Shown here: one piece after another, positions 46,110 to 58,528 of the stretch
Numbering within the stretch: the stretch's first letter is position 1
Layout of the letters: every line of letters begins with the position of its first letter
Source: Terfezia claveryi
Lineage: Eukaryota > Ascomycota > Pezizomycetes > Pezizales > Pezizaceae
Assembly (NCBI GenBank): GCA_015179025.1
Contig: WHUX01000005.1
Span: 620,001-684,000 of the forward strand
DNA: 64,000 bases
Direction of reading: 5' to 3'
The notes under the pieces: model-generated
What the model saw: the letters and a program-made list of their open reading frames with translations, nothing else
Database searches by the model: none
Told to the model about the DNA's origin: nothing
Translations under genes and position numbers: made by a program

Positions 46110-46453
46110 CTTTCGTCCCAGTAGGTGGCCTGACGGTACCTAGTCTCGGCACCCGACCTTGGCAACTAGACGGTACCAACTTACTATTCCGTTGGCTTTT
46201 TACCTAACTAGGAAGTTTGTGGTTGATCAATGGGTGTGCCTGGCTCGATATAAAACAACAACGCCCCTGCCCACTTCTTATCAGTACCGAACTCACTGTG
46301 CGAGACTGAAACTCCTCAGTGAAAGAAGCACATTGAGCCTATATACTTTGAACCACCTGAACTGTCTATAAGCATCTACGCCTGAATATCTCTCACGCAG
46401 GCGTAGGTCGAAGCTATCTTTTACACAAATCTACCAATCGAGCAATCCCTACA

Positions 46454-48785
46454 ATGCCTGCAATACCTGAGGTCATTGAAAATGGCGGTCAGAAATCGTG
46501 GGAGGTTGTTTCCGGAAGCGGAGTCAAGACAGGACTTTTTGACGGGAAGGACAAGTCGAAGCTATTTGATATTATCGACAAGTTTAGAGAAAATGGAATT
46601 CATGAGGATATATCTCTCCCTCAGGTATGCCCATTTACCAATATTCCTTATCGATACCCCAGCTGACAGTAGCCCTACGAAGTTGGTCGTTGTCGGAGAT
46701 CAGAGCTCGGGAAAGTCCTCTCTACTAGAGGCACTTACTCGGCTGCCCTTCCCAGTTGCTGGTACACTGTGTACTCGTTTCGCCACACAGATCGTCTTCA
46801 GAAGAAGTGCCCCTGGCGAACCAGATAGGATTAAAGTCACCATTATCCCATCCGAACATAGTGGAGAAGACAGAAAGACTTCACTGAGAGGATTTTCACG
46901 TCATTTTGATACACTTGAGGCCGATGACTTCAGCGATGTGCTGAGCGATGTTTGTCTCTCCACAAATTGACTTTCAACCTTGATACTGACACTGACTATA
47001 GGCTGGCGATGCGATGGGACTACCCAAACTTGGAGTCATTCAAGCAACCGACACCTCGGGAGCTCGCTTTTCGGATGATGTCTTGAAGATTGAACTCACA
47101 GGGCCAAAACATGATCACTTCAGTGTCGTTGACGTACCGGGCCTCTTCCAAGCGGCCACTGTATATCAGACAGAAGAAGATGGAAAGATGGTGGAATCAT
47201 TGGTCAAGCGGTACATAAATGATAGTCGAACAATAATTCTGTATGTCTCGAGACTTACATTCCTTTATGCTCTAGAGGATGGAAACTCACATATTTCTTT
47301 AGTGCTGTGGCAAGTTCGCTGCATGAGACGGCGAACCAAAAAGTTTTTCGTCTCGCAAAGGAGGCTGATCCACGAGGAACGCGCACTTTGGGTGTCTTGA
47401 CGAAGCCTGATGCTCTACAGAAAGGAGACGAGAGCCGGATCATAGATGTTGCCCGAAATAACGTAACTGTGCTTAACCATGGCTGGTTCGTTGTGCGCAA
47501 TCGCTCTACACAAGATATTTCAGAGGGCGTTACACTGGTAGAGAGAGACGTGAAGGAACGAGCCTTCTTCTCGAGGCCACCTTGGAAGTCACTTGCCGCT
47601 GATCGAGTGGGAGTTACGTCATTGAAGAAGTTCCTCCGAGCCTTGCTTGAGGATCATGTGAGGAAGGAATTCCCGAATCTGATGAAAGAGATGAATGCCC
47701 TGATTGAAGAAGCGGAAAAGGAGCTCGAGGTACTTGGACCTTGTAGAGAAACTCCAGACGAACAACGCAGAATTCTCCTCAAACTGGCCACGCAATATCA
47801 GAACATTGCTATAAACGGTATTCTAGGTAACTATCGTGATGAATTCTTCGATAAAGTCGTGGAGCACAGATTGCGCATGCTCGTAGCGGGCTACAATGAC
47901 GAATTCAATGACAACATTGTGTCTCATGGTCATTCTATGAATTTTGAAGATGTAGACAGTGTGGAGGATATCCCTGACACGAAGATCGGCATGTATAATC
48001 CGGATTCCATCTACTATCATATTCACGAAGTTTATCGCACTTCGCGTGGTTGTGAGCTCCCAGGCATGGTTAATCCAATCACCGTTCAAAACCTCTTCAA
48101 AAGGCAAAGTAGGGCCTGGGGCAAGTTCTCTGAGCAACATATCGATAAGATCAAAGCTGTCACCAACAGATATATAGCTGACCTCGTGAAGTATGTCTGT
48201 CCTGAGCAGGAACTTGAATCGAGGCTTCGCGCACGCCTGGATATCATTATTGAGCAGGCTTATTCTCGTGCAGATGATGAACTACGCTCTATTCTGAAGT
48301 CTGAACGCGAAGGAGTTTTATTGACTCTCGACACCTCGTACGCGAATGTACTCCAAGAGGCACGGAAAAAGCGAACAATGTTTTCCCTTAAGGCGATCCA
48401 ACTTAGTACGGCGGCCGTCTATCAGGACATGGGCCATCAGCACCTGGATGAGGGCCATCTAAGGGAAATTTTGGACGCAGTGAGCCCTTCAAATGAAGTT
48501 CAAAATATCAACGATATTCATGACATCCTTGCCGCATACTACCATGTTGCCCGGAAGCGCTTTGTGGATAATGTCGCTTTGCAGGTAGTTGAACGACATT
48601 ACTTGTCTCGGGATGAGGGTGGGCCAGCAATGTGTTTTAGTCCACAGTGGGTCGGCGGATTGTCCGTGGACGAGCTGGAGATGGTTGCGGGTGAAGATAA
48701 GGCGGTGAGCAATAGACGTGCGGTTTTAAGGGATAAGTTGGACAAATGGAGGGCCGCCAAAAAATTTGCAGGGGGGATTTACTGA
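46454..48785 (+). CDS. Dynamin-family large GTPase
   Basis: Four exons (46454-46624, 46683-46949, 47002-47240, 47303-48785) give 719 residues. The GTPase domain has the P-loop GDQSSGKSS directly after the family lead-in ISLPQLVVV, the G3 motif DVPG (usually DLPG) and the G4 motif TKPD in LGVLTKPDALQKGD. A helical middle and stalk region follows, ending in a GTPase effector domain (INDIHDILAAYYHVARKRFVDNVALQVVE). There is no PH, proline-rich or membrane segment. This matches the Mx/Vps1-like plan widespread in filamentous fungi, which often have many such paralogues. Its cellular role is not evident. It sits next to a mobile-element cluster. Confidence 0.9.
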
Positions 48786-50652
48786 GTGCATACATTCTTC
48801 CTGGAGTCACTGAAGGGCTACTCGCCCTTCGGAATAATGTGGGGGTCTGGGTAATGTTTGTTTTGCATTTTGTCTGGAGATTTCGTTGATGGGATCTTGG
48901 TTTTTTGTAGCACCTATATGGCGGGCAGCTACTTGGGTTTTGTTCAAAATGAGAATATGTCCACTGACATGGGAAGGATCTAAGATTTACATTGGATTAT
49001 CTACACCTCAAGAATCACATGGAATAGGTCGGATTTATTCACTCCAATCTGTATTTGTTCATCTGTGAAACAGCGGCTAATAATTTCGTGATTACTCACG
49101 TTATTGTTTTGCAATCAGACTATTTGATTTATGGTCTGGTAGCCATACTGGTTGGGTGAACTTGTTGAAATTACGATTCCCATTGGAATTCAGGGTAACT
49201 TATTTTGCCATGTTTGAATACACTGCAAATGTTGGAATTTCAAATGCGGACACATTTAGACAGGCGTCTTCATTATATGCCCGGGATATTATCTATCTAC
49301 TCATTCCTATTCAGATTTCGCGAGTGAGTTTTCACTAAACACCCCTCATATCTCTTCTCAAGGGAAAAAAATAAAATAAAATAAAAGCTAGACCCAAATG
49401 GAATGCTTTTTTTCCGAATATTTGAACAGGCAGAGCAAGGTAGTAGCCAGATTTAACTTTTGTTTATATAATTCCTTTTTCTCTCTTGAACCTAACTGAG
49501 GATCTTGAAAGAATTAGATATGTAGATAGATTTTGTTTAGATAGAATATTGAGGAGGTTTTTTTTTTTTTAGGTTTTTAGGAATAATTAATTATCCGCCT
49601 TTTCCAGTTTATATAGTTTATTAAATTTAGTAGAATAGATACGGTTGGCCTATGGATAAAGAAGCAGAGAATAAAGAGGCCCACTCTCTATTCGAAGGAT
49701 AAAGCAATAATAGGATAAAACAACTACACTCAGAATAAACTCAACTCACGATCTGTTATGAGAGAGGAGCTCTGAAGATATGCTCTATGTGAAAACTAGC
49801 AAGACAAATGATGATCCGTATGTTAAGAAACTCTAGGTAGCTGACGTACGAGACCTCTATCACATCATACCATTGCTATTTAAGACTAGTCTAATTTTTA
49901 GCGTGTCAGTAGGCTACTGTAGGTACATACATCTCAAAATATGTCTTTTTCTTTCTTTTTTTTTATTTTTTTACTTTTTTATTTTTTTGGAGGGGTATGT
50001 ACACAGGAAGATTTAGCTAAGTAACTCTCCTTCCCCCCCCCACCTCTATTTGATTCCTGTAATTAAACAACAAACGCTAATCTTCCTCTCAACCAAACAA
50101 TGTCATCTCATAGAATCTACCTCTCTGCCTAACTTATATAAATGCACGGCATTCTTCCACCCCGCCAACAACATATCCTATACCTTTATCCACCTCTGTT
50201 TCCCAGAAGTCACTTGAAAAAAAGCTCCCCGGTCCGATATATATGTGTGTGTATGTGTGTATGTAAAGCCAAACATATGTAACTATGCTATGTAATAGTA
50301 CGCCGAGTAAGTGCCTTGTGGTATGTAACTGTACGAACTTCTGATGTGGATGCAATTGAAAAGTACTCCCAAACACAGAAATTGAGCTAGGAACCTCTCT
50401 CCACGTTCGGACTGTCTCTAGTTTGGCTTAAAGTACTTCGTAATTTCTTGATTCGATGATCCTTAGCTTGAATCACATCTATTCATCTGTATCAAATGCA
50501 CTTACGTAAATCTATAACTCCCGAAGGTATCCACATAAGAGGCAAAAATCTATAAAAACATGGATATCATAATCACCAACATCAGCCTATACTAGGACTA
50601 ATCCACTTTCCCCTTCCAATTGCCATTGTCCATTTCCATTTCCTTCCCAGAG
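48786..50652. other. Convergent intergenic region, AT-rich
   Basis: 1.9 kb between two 3' ends with T-rich and A-rich runs (49369-49386, 49558-49571, 49940-49988) and a decayed repeat related to 28.4 kb (49725-49925). No gene. Confidence 0.55.
49725..49925. repeat. Decayed dispersed repeat, possible LTR remnant (copy 2)
   Basis: ACACTCAGAATAAA at 49726-49739 and several weaker matches downstream run in the same order as in the copy at 28449. A 14-bp exact match plus collinearity suggests common origin. Element type uncertain. Confidence 0.35.
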
Positions 50653-53600
50653 TTAAAAAATACTCGGTACATTCCTCCACTTGCCCTCCTTCCTCTGTTC
50701 CCAATAGCCTCCTCCTTCACCTGTCTCCTCCTTTGTTTTTATTCTCCACACCTCCTCATCTGCATACTCCCTCACCTTCACAAACCATCTTGGCTGCCAG
50801 ATTTCCCTCGCTTCCTCCATCTCATTCCTCCTCAGTCTCTGCTTCTCTTCTAATTGCCTCTTTGCCTCTTCCGCCTCATCAATCCTGCCTTCCTCAACCA
50901 TCCTCTGATCTGGTCTCAGCCTACTATCCGTTGGTGCCATCTTGCCCTTCTCCATTACAGTAATCTCGTTCAATTGCGCTGCAAACGTGGTGAATCCATA
51001 TCGGACATTGGGCTGATCTACCAAGCTGCCCACAGTCCATACCTTCTTGAGGAAAGAAGATGAATTATCAGTGAACAAAGAGAGGGATTCGGTCCATTTC
51101 CCTTGCAAGGTGTAGGCATAGGGTTGCCCCTGGGCGTCATATGCAGCGACACTGACTTCTTCGGAGCGACCAGAGAACATGCCCGCGACTTTGAATGTGG
51201 CAATAGCCTTTTCCCCGGTTGTTTCGCAGTGGACAGTCATTGTTCCAACAGGTTCCACATATTTCTCTCCCGCAATAATGTTCCGCAGGAACGATGTGGC
51301 AATTGTGTATGAGTATTGCTCACCTAAGCTTGGGAAATGTATGCGCACACGGCCGGAGGTATTCAGCTCTGCCGATTTACCCCAGAATTTCTGCGTTGGC
51401 ATTGGGGACTGCGTGAATGTCCACTCTTTCGCGTCCGCGTGACACGCCATGATAACTGGCCTATGGCTTACCTTCTCCGCGAGGAAGCGGAAACCCTTGT
51501 CCTCACGCACGAGCTCAAATGTTTCTCCTAGCATAGGATTGAAAGGTTTTCTCACTGCTCTCTCCTTCAGCCTCGCACCCGAGAACCCGCTTATTGCAAA
51601 GGCAGTAATATGGAGTATCCGCTCCCCGTTCTCTTTGGGCGCCGAGACCACGGCGTCAAGAACCTCACTATACTCCAATTGCTCTGCTAGACGCTGGACC
51701 AAGCTGGTAGGTTCATTGGCAGACACTGGCATTGCAATTGTGGAAAGGTCCTTTCCGACGTTTTTCCGCAGGAATCCTATTAGACTGGGGGGCGTGACTG
51801 TTGACGCCAACACTGTTGCTCTGCGCCTGACTGGATCGAGCGGGAGTGGGGAGAGGTCCTTTGGCCCTTCAAGCACAGGGGGTGGTACTTCAATTTTCTG
51901 TGGCTCTTTAGGCTCATGGAGGCTCTCATCCTCCGAGTCTCCACTGTCATCGTCCGTTGCCTCGTTTACGCTAGTTTCCGTAGTAGCCTCAGCACTCTCT
52001 CTGTCCGAACCCGCTCCATCACTGTCACCATTCAATACACCAACACGCCGACCTTCCCCACCATCATCTGCATCAAAGAATTCTTCCGAGGCGGTACTTT
52101 CAAAACTTTGCCTGCTTGTAGCAATGGGCGTGGATACGAATTCGGATTTCCTATGGAGCCATCTTCGATGCTTATTTTCGTTTAATAGCGTTGAGAAGTC
52201 GGCCACCACTGAGTCTAAATCCGCAAGAAGGGCTTTGAGGTTTGCTGCTAGTTCCTCATCACGACTGTGATCTCCGGCGATAATCGGTGGAGGACCAGCC
52301 AAAGAACCAACTGTTGGAGTTAAGCTCTTTCTATCGGCTTGAGTAGGATGCAAACCCTGGGTCGAAGGTGCCGGAACTGGAGCCTGGGGCTGTGTCCCAC
52401 TCGCTTTTCTCTTCCAGAATGGTCTCTTGTCAGTTGTAGTTTGCGTCACTGTCGACAAGAGCGGTGGTGTAGACAGTGGGGTATTCTCCGCAGTACTGCC
52501 CTCACTTGGAGGGCCAGATGATGAAGGTCCATCGGTTCTAAGGGTGGCCTGTGGAGTAATAGCTAGCCTCCTCACTGCATCCCTGACGCCTGCAACACGA
52601 CCAACCAGAGCCTCTACCCCTGCCCAGCCTCTGTCTTCCGCAACTTGATGCGATCCCACGGTCACAGTAGCTATTGAAAATTCTGTGTCTGTCCTCCCAG
52701 GTGCCAGTGGAGATTGTTTGTGTGCCTGTGCTTGTTCCGCGGCCCTCTCTAGTGCATTGTTCCAGCCTTCCCACTGTGTTTGATTGTCGGCTCGCAGATG
52801 CCACACCTCCGCTCCTGAGTCGATACATATCTCCCTATCCTTTTCACTTGCGCTGATAGCTGCCAAGCTGAGGGGAATGGCGCCTCGGAGAGCAGATGAA
52901 TTCTGGTTCATGTAGTAGCTCAAAGTTGCCGTCGTATAATCGAGGGAGAAGTACCGTCGAGCATACCCTTGATGTCGCTTCCGCTTCCGTTTCTTGAGGA
53001 TACCGGTGTAGGAACCCTGCTTACTTGACTTTACGGATACCGATGAGGGGTCTTCCCGTGGAAGGGTTTCGGAGTCTACTGAAAGACGAGTGGTTCTCGG
53101 GCTGGGAGTTATCTTTTGCTGTGAAGCAGAGACACTGCTGGCGCTACTGATAGCCGTGGTATCTTGGTAATTGAGATGGTGACTTGCTGGGGGGGGGTTA
53201 TTGCTCGGATATGTCATTATTATAACAGTGACGATTTTCGAAAGCTGTTTTGAGAAAGTATTGTCGAATACCTGTAGGTAACATCAGTAATTTAGCACCA
53301 CTCCAAAAAGAACGAGAAGATTTTGGTCCCTACCAGTGCAAACATGCCCCCCTGCCCCGTAACCTGATATGTCCCCGTGGTGACCTTTTCCGCGTCACAT
53401 TTTCCATGCCAGTATACATCTAGCAACCCCGCACCGTGCAACTTCTCGATACAGTCCCCATCATACTTACTCTGCTCAGTAGCTGATTTCGGACCCCTAG
53501 AGCTGGTAGGCCTTTGCGAAGCGTCTGGCCTAGCTGATTGTAGGTTCGTCTGCACGTCTTGTCCTGGGTGTTTGAAGATTCCAAAATTTCTATGGGAGAC

Positions 53601-53845
53601 ATTAATAACTGCTTCGAGCTGTGGAGTGGCGCTGCCGGGAATGATGGGGAAGAGCTTACAGTGACTTCTTGTGGGGCTTGATACTCCATGATATGGTGTA
53701 ATTCGGTGCACATTTCACCCATCTAATGAGGTAGGACTGTTGAGCTGATCAATACCTCTCCTTTACACGCGCCACTCTGCACAATCCACAACTTCGGAGT
53801 GTCAGGAGCCAGACGTACCTTGCTATGAATCTCCAGCTGCTCCAT
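50653..53845 (-). CDS. OSH3: Oxysterol-binding protein homologue, Osh3-type (GOLD-PH-ORD)
   Basis: Four exons (53845-53819, 53736-53660, 53589-53334, 53271-50653) give 992 residues, close to the size of yeast Osh3. Exons 1-3 encode the GOLD-like domain: MEQLEIHSKSYLIRWVKCAP, then YTISWSIKPHKKSLNFGIFK and GLLDVYWHGKCDAEKVTTG. A PH domain lies at about 203-305 (SYTGILKKRKRKRHQGYARR). EFFDADD near residue 516, with Ser/Glu before it, is a near-canonical FFAT motif for binding VAP/Scs2 on the ER. The lipid-binding ORD runs from about 610 to 930, with LGETFELVREDKGFRFLAE and the fingerprint EKVSHRPVIMACHA (consensus EQVSHHPP; here the last proline is Val). It likely moves sterol or phosphoinositide at ER contact sites. 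The GOLD exons show that the ATG at 53845 is the real start. Confidence 0.93.
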
Positions 53846-54439
53846 GGCCACCATCGTTGCTCCTGTCGAATACAAATGCTAAAAACTGTGGAAATGACTC
53901 TAGCTCCTGAAGAGGAGGAGTAGATATCGCAAGTAAAGATCGAATACTTGTCGAGTAGTAGCGGTGTTGAGAGAGTTAAATGAATGCTTGTAGTTAAGGG
54001 ACCAACTTGAGTCCGTCCGAGTAATATGCACGGGCCCTCTGACCCTCAGCCTCCGGGATTCACTAAATTTCCGAGTACCAAGGCTCACGTCCAATTGACT
54101 GACATCAACAGCGGTTTTTTGCTAGACAGAATGAAATTGGGGATAAATGTGGGAACGAGGAACGAATGATAGATTGGAACTAAATAACAAGGCAAAAGTA
54201 TTGAAAATATTCCCTCGAAGCCGTGAGCTTGAAGAAGCCAGGCGGGGATGAGCTGCTCAGGGCCGGACGAACAGATGACTTAAGGAGATGACGGAGTTCG
54301 CGGGCAGGGATAAACTGAGATGAGCCTCAGAACGAATCTGGAGACGGAAGAAATTCTAGAAATCTTAGGCACGTGATGTTCACGCTACGGGTCGGGTAGG
54401 TAAGTATAATCCCGGGCCGAGTCCATAATAATGAAAATT

Positions 54440-54454
54440 GTGCCAACCAGACTA
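54440..54454 (+). mobile_element. Micro-insertion of 15 bp with 9-bp duplication ATGAAAATT
   Basis: GTGCCAACCAGACTA lies between exact copies of ATGAAAATT (54431-54439 and 54455-54463). The match can be stretched to 11 bp because TA precedes both copies. Confidence 0.75.
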
Positions 54455-54655
54455 ATGAAAATTAAGTGGAAAAAGTACCTATCTAGGCACTGTACAGAGT
54501 AAATATTCAATTTCCAGCACAAGACACGATAGGGTCGAGACTATGGGGTCTGCATTATATACAGTAGTATGTAAACCACCCCCTTCTCGGCTTCCGCCAT
54601 AGCGTTACGTAAGCATATCGGGAGCGGTGTCTTGATATCGATAATACTTGCATTA

Positions 54656-54670
54656 GTGCCAACCAGACTA
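54656..54670 (+). mobile_element. Micro-insertion of 15 bp with 9-bp duplication CTTGCATTA
   Basis: GTGCCAACCAGACTA lies between exact copies of CTTGCATTA (54647-54655 and 54671-54679), again extendable by TA. Confidence 0.75.
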
Positions 54671-54859
54671 CTTGCATTATTTATTTTATATTATTACTTT
54701 TTCGGATACGTAGGACACATGATTAGTACCATGTAGAACAATTCAACACATCTGATTCCAACATATATGACGACTCTAGGATATATCAAGCCCTCTTCAA
54801 CTTCTTACACTCTTTGATTTTTTGTTTGGGGCCAGCTATTGAATAAAGGCCACCCATAC

Positions 54860-56661
54860 TCACATAGAAACCTTCTTCTTGCTGCCAAATAATCCGTCTA
54901 GACCCCTCTGCCCCTTCATATCTCTCCTTGCTGCCCCATCGACTATAACACTTGCCTTATCTCCCTTAATTACCCCATTGTTATCCACCAACTTCCTCAG
55001 AACAGCCATCAAAATGGCACTGCACACACTAATGGCCAAGATACCCACCATCGCCATGTTACTTTTCCTGAACTGCAGTGGGCCTGGCTTGTTATCACTC
55101 GCCCACCCAGTGTATAGGGCGTAAGTGGTGGTGACACTCCCCAAATTCCCCAAGCCGGAGACAAGGGCTGTGGCGGCAGCAACACCGATATCACCGTGCC
55201 GGGGCTGGAAAATTTCGCTTGTCCAGGCCATACAGTTGGGCACTGTGGGACCAAGTCCAAAGCCGACAATCAGGAGCCCGACGTACCTTGGCCAGGGGCT
55301 GCTAGCGTATGTTGTGACAAAGAGGCCGACCATTTGGAGGATGGAAGGGCCAATGAAGAACATATAACGGTATTTGTGGAATCGGTCGGCAAGAGGAGTG
55401 AAGATAACGATGGCAATCAAGTCGCAGACCCAGATGGGGGCAAAAAGAAGGGAGAGCTGTACACCGGTGAGGCTAGGAACAGCAGATTTGATGATCAATG
55501 TTCCAAAACTTTGGACACCAATACCGACGCCAACAACTCCAAAATACATGACTGTCAATGGCCAAAGTCTCCAATCACACATGATATTCCATAGCTCACG
55601 TAGGCCCCACGGGGGAGCGTGGTAGACCCTCGTCAAGTCCTCGTAGTGGATTGCTGAATCCTCACCCTTAAGTGCGGGTGGGCCCTGGAAGAGTTTCCAG
55701 AATCCCTTAATTTCATTGGGTGATGATCCAGGAGCCTTAGGGCGGTCAGGCAACCACCACAGGATAAGGATACCGCAGGCGATGGTTATAAGGCCATAGA
55801 TAAGAAACATCCACTGATACCCAGTAAGCCCACCACTGCCGTCCATCAATTGGAAGCCGGCGGACACCAAACCAGCGACAGCGGCAGAGACCTGGGCAGC
55901 AGTGAAATACATTCCGATGCGCTTTCCGGTCTTGCTTGGGGGGTAAAAGAGGGTGAGGTAATAAGCCATTCCTGGCCACATCCCAGCAATGACAATTCCG
56001 AGGAGAACACGAATCAAGCTGCAATCGCAGTTAGCATCTCCAAAGCCTACTATTAACGTTCAGGAGAGTCATACTAGAAGTTCCATGCACGAGTGAGGGC
56101 CGCATGGCATGTACCCACAATACCTACACCCAACACTACCCTGCTCATCCATACATGAGGCGATAGCCGGGTCATAATGAGATTGGCGGGAACATCAAAT
56201 AGCACATAGCACACATAAAAGAGTGCTAAACCTGTACTAATTTGGTGAGGAGTGAGCTTAAGTTTTTGACCGAGGGAGTGCCCCGAGGCAGTATTCATCG
56301 TGATTGATAGTCCGACATTGGATCGAACTGCGGCGCACAAGAAGTATAGGATCCATAGAGCTGTATGCCATATAAACCGTCAGCTCCAATAGAAATACTA
56401 TGGGTAAAAGAGGAAAGTTACCAGGCAGGATTCTCCTATCAAGTTTTCTGTAGGCGAGATCTGTTAGATATGGTTTGTTCAAGTGCAAATTAACTTATCT
56501 GCTTACTTGTAAACTCGCTCGACCTTCGCTTCGAGGATAGCATCTTCACCACCCTCTCGATCCTCAGCAAAACTGTTGGTTTGAGAGCTTTCGCCAACTG
56601 TTATAGGAGGCTCATTAAGCTCTGTTCCCTTGCTCATTTCGGGCCCCGCAGATGTTGACAT
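54860..56661 (-). CDS. MFS transporter, Dal5-type anion:cation symporter family
   Basis: Four exons (56661-56507, 56447-56422, 56360-56075, 56018-54860) give 541 residues. Exon 2 is only 26 bp and restores KKLDRRILPALWILYFLCAA, the conserved start of the family. About twelve hydrophobic segments follow. Family marks are VCYVLFDVPANLIMTRLSPH, then LLGIVIAGMWPGMAYYLTLF, the loop Y-P-P-S-K-T-G-K-R-I-G after the fifth segment and GFGLGPTVPNCMAWTSEIF in the second half. The usual DRTNIG of loop 1 is RSNVG here. Relatives import allantoate, vitamins or other organic anions with protons; the substrate cannot be told. The stop at 54860 sits on a possible splice donor (AT|GTGAGT), so the C-terminus could be longer. 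Confidence 0.88.
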
Positions 56662-58528
56662 TGGATGGTATGTGGACTGGCACACTCTTGCGTTCGCTTA
56701 CGGTACTGGACTCTCCCTTTAGTACCTGCAGTTACCTATGACTGCGGGGGTCCACCTTCGCTTGTTTATACAAGGACCACCGGCGTTGAGGCGGGTCCTG
56801 TCGTACTATATACGTAAACTGGTTGATAGTATCTGCAGGACTTTGGTCTTTTATCACCATGTTCGCTACACCTTTTAACTCCGTTAATCCCAATGAGTCA
56901 AAGTCTAAATGGCAGTGGTCTCACCACTTCTCAACAATAGTTTTACACCAGGTGGTCGTTTAATCAACTAGTCTGGGTGTACATTAACATGTTATTGCTT
57001 TGCAATTAGGAAACAGCGGTCCCATATGCAGTCGCCATGCCCCATGCAATACCGAAATTCACTGGGGTGCATCCAAGTTCGAAATTCGCAGTCTGGCATA
57101 TCGTGGGGTTCTTTTCCATGAGGTTGGAATGCATAGAACCCACCACGGCAGGGGATATGGTCACCAGGGTCATGGTCTAGGGTTCACTGTGTCCTCGAGA
57201 GGTGAGCAAGCCTAGTCCCCGCCAAAAACCAAGGATCGCAAGAAACGCCTCGGGATATCTCTGGTAATTGGTATATAAGATAACCTACATTCCCCTATAT
57301 ACCTATCTCCGTGACAGCGGCAGCAGCTGGGTGGCTTTTTGGAGACTGTCTTTCGATAGCGAGGTGCTGAGGACTTTTTCTTCATCTGGCCGAAGCCTGG
57401 GTTAGTCCATTAAGACACGGCAGTTGCGATTAATACACACCTATCTGAATCCAGACTGCACTTCACCTCAACCACTAAGTTGGGATCATGAATGTGCTCA
57501 TCATCACCTGCATGATAAGAAAACATTCCAGGTCCTGGCCTGCTTCGTCACAACTCAGTCCAGGATCAGCAGTTTCAATTGGGGAAAAAAGTAACCGGAG
57601 GGAACTCCGGAAGTTATGAATTCAAGCTATCCGAGATCCCAGCGGCTTTTGACCCAAATCTCTCCATCCCCGCAACTTTAAAAAAAAGAAAAAAATTCCG
57701 TGGCGAGATTTGAGATTATTTGCTTATCTTTGGACAGATATATGTCAGTGATTTGATCGCTAGCCCATGACTACATTTCGGACCTACCGTACAAGGTGTG
57801 CATGAGGACATACCTCTCCCATTGGTGCATACCCCACTCCCAACTCCGAGGATTTTTCTCTTTTCTTTTTTTTCATTCATTTATTCTCCGTCATGTCAAG
57901 CTGCAGCGGCGTCGACTTCAACAAATTCCATCTGGAATAGTCATGGACGAATGGGTCGATTGTGGGATAAGTTGTTGCGTGAGTATGCGGCCATCAGTAG
58001 CCGTGTTACAGATGTGCAGATATGTATATGCATACGTCCAGAGGGTACATGTACTGAATTAGATAGGGGTGTGGGAGTTTGGAGAAGGGGATATATCCCA
58101 GGATTGATTGTTTTGCGACATTGTGATAGTACACATGTATGAGAGCTCAAAACGCCAAACAGAAAAACGCAAAATGACAGAATATCCTACATGAGCAAGA
58201 ATAAATCCGGATGAAATCCCGTCAAAGGGAAGTATGAGCCAGAAGTAAGACACATTCCTGGGATTCTCAGAAATCACATTGTACAATATTGACGGGCTTA
58301 GGTAGCCATAGAAATATGGATGAAGTAACGACCACAGTGAAAAGAGGAATTACGCAAGCCCGGAAAACCCGTTTTGGTATAGGGAATGCGGCAAAAGGGA
58401 AACAAAAAACAACATCGATCGAGATGACATAGGAAAAGCTAGGTAGTAGGAAAAACATGCATGGGGAGAAGGAAACTCTAAGAAAGGCAACCCAAATGCC
58501 ACCACTTTATGCTCACAGCCAAAACATC
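56662..58528. other. Intergenic between the MFS and WetA-like genes
   Basis: Promoter side of the transporter and 3' side of the WetA-like gene. A TAGTCTGGGTG near 56969 resembles the dispersed motif but has no flanking duplication. No gene. Confidence 0.5.

Larger units (their letters stand above)
45189..46453. other. Intergenic region with several motif copies, upstream of the dynamin gene
   Basis: Contains motif copies at 45223, 45388 (exact, reverse), 45732 and 46081, and a palindrome around TCGCGA (45231-45260). This is the densest cluster of the motif in the window. No gene seen. Confidence 0.55.
53846..54859. other. Intergenic region with two perfect micro-insertions
   Basis: Promoter side of the Osh3-like gene. 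It holds the two cleanest micro-insertions (54440 and 54656), 216 bp apart. No gene. Confidence 0.55.

Noticed and set aside
54860..54875. Possible extra exon at the 3' end of the MFS gene through a GTGAGT donor at the stop codon
   Set aside because: The protein already has full family length and no following exon with a family match was found; noted only as a possibility.
56969..56985. TAGTCTGGGTGTACA as a further micro-insertion
   Set aside because: The inner sequence departs from the motif and no exact direct repeat flanks it.
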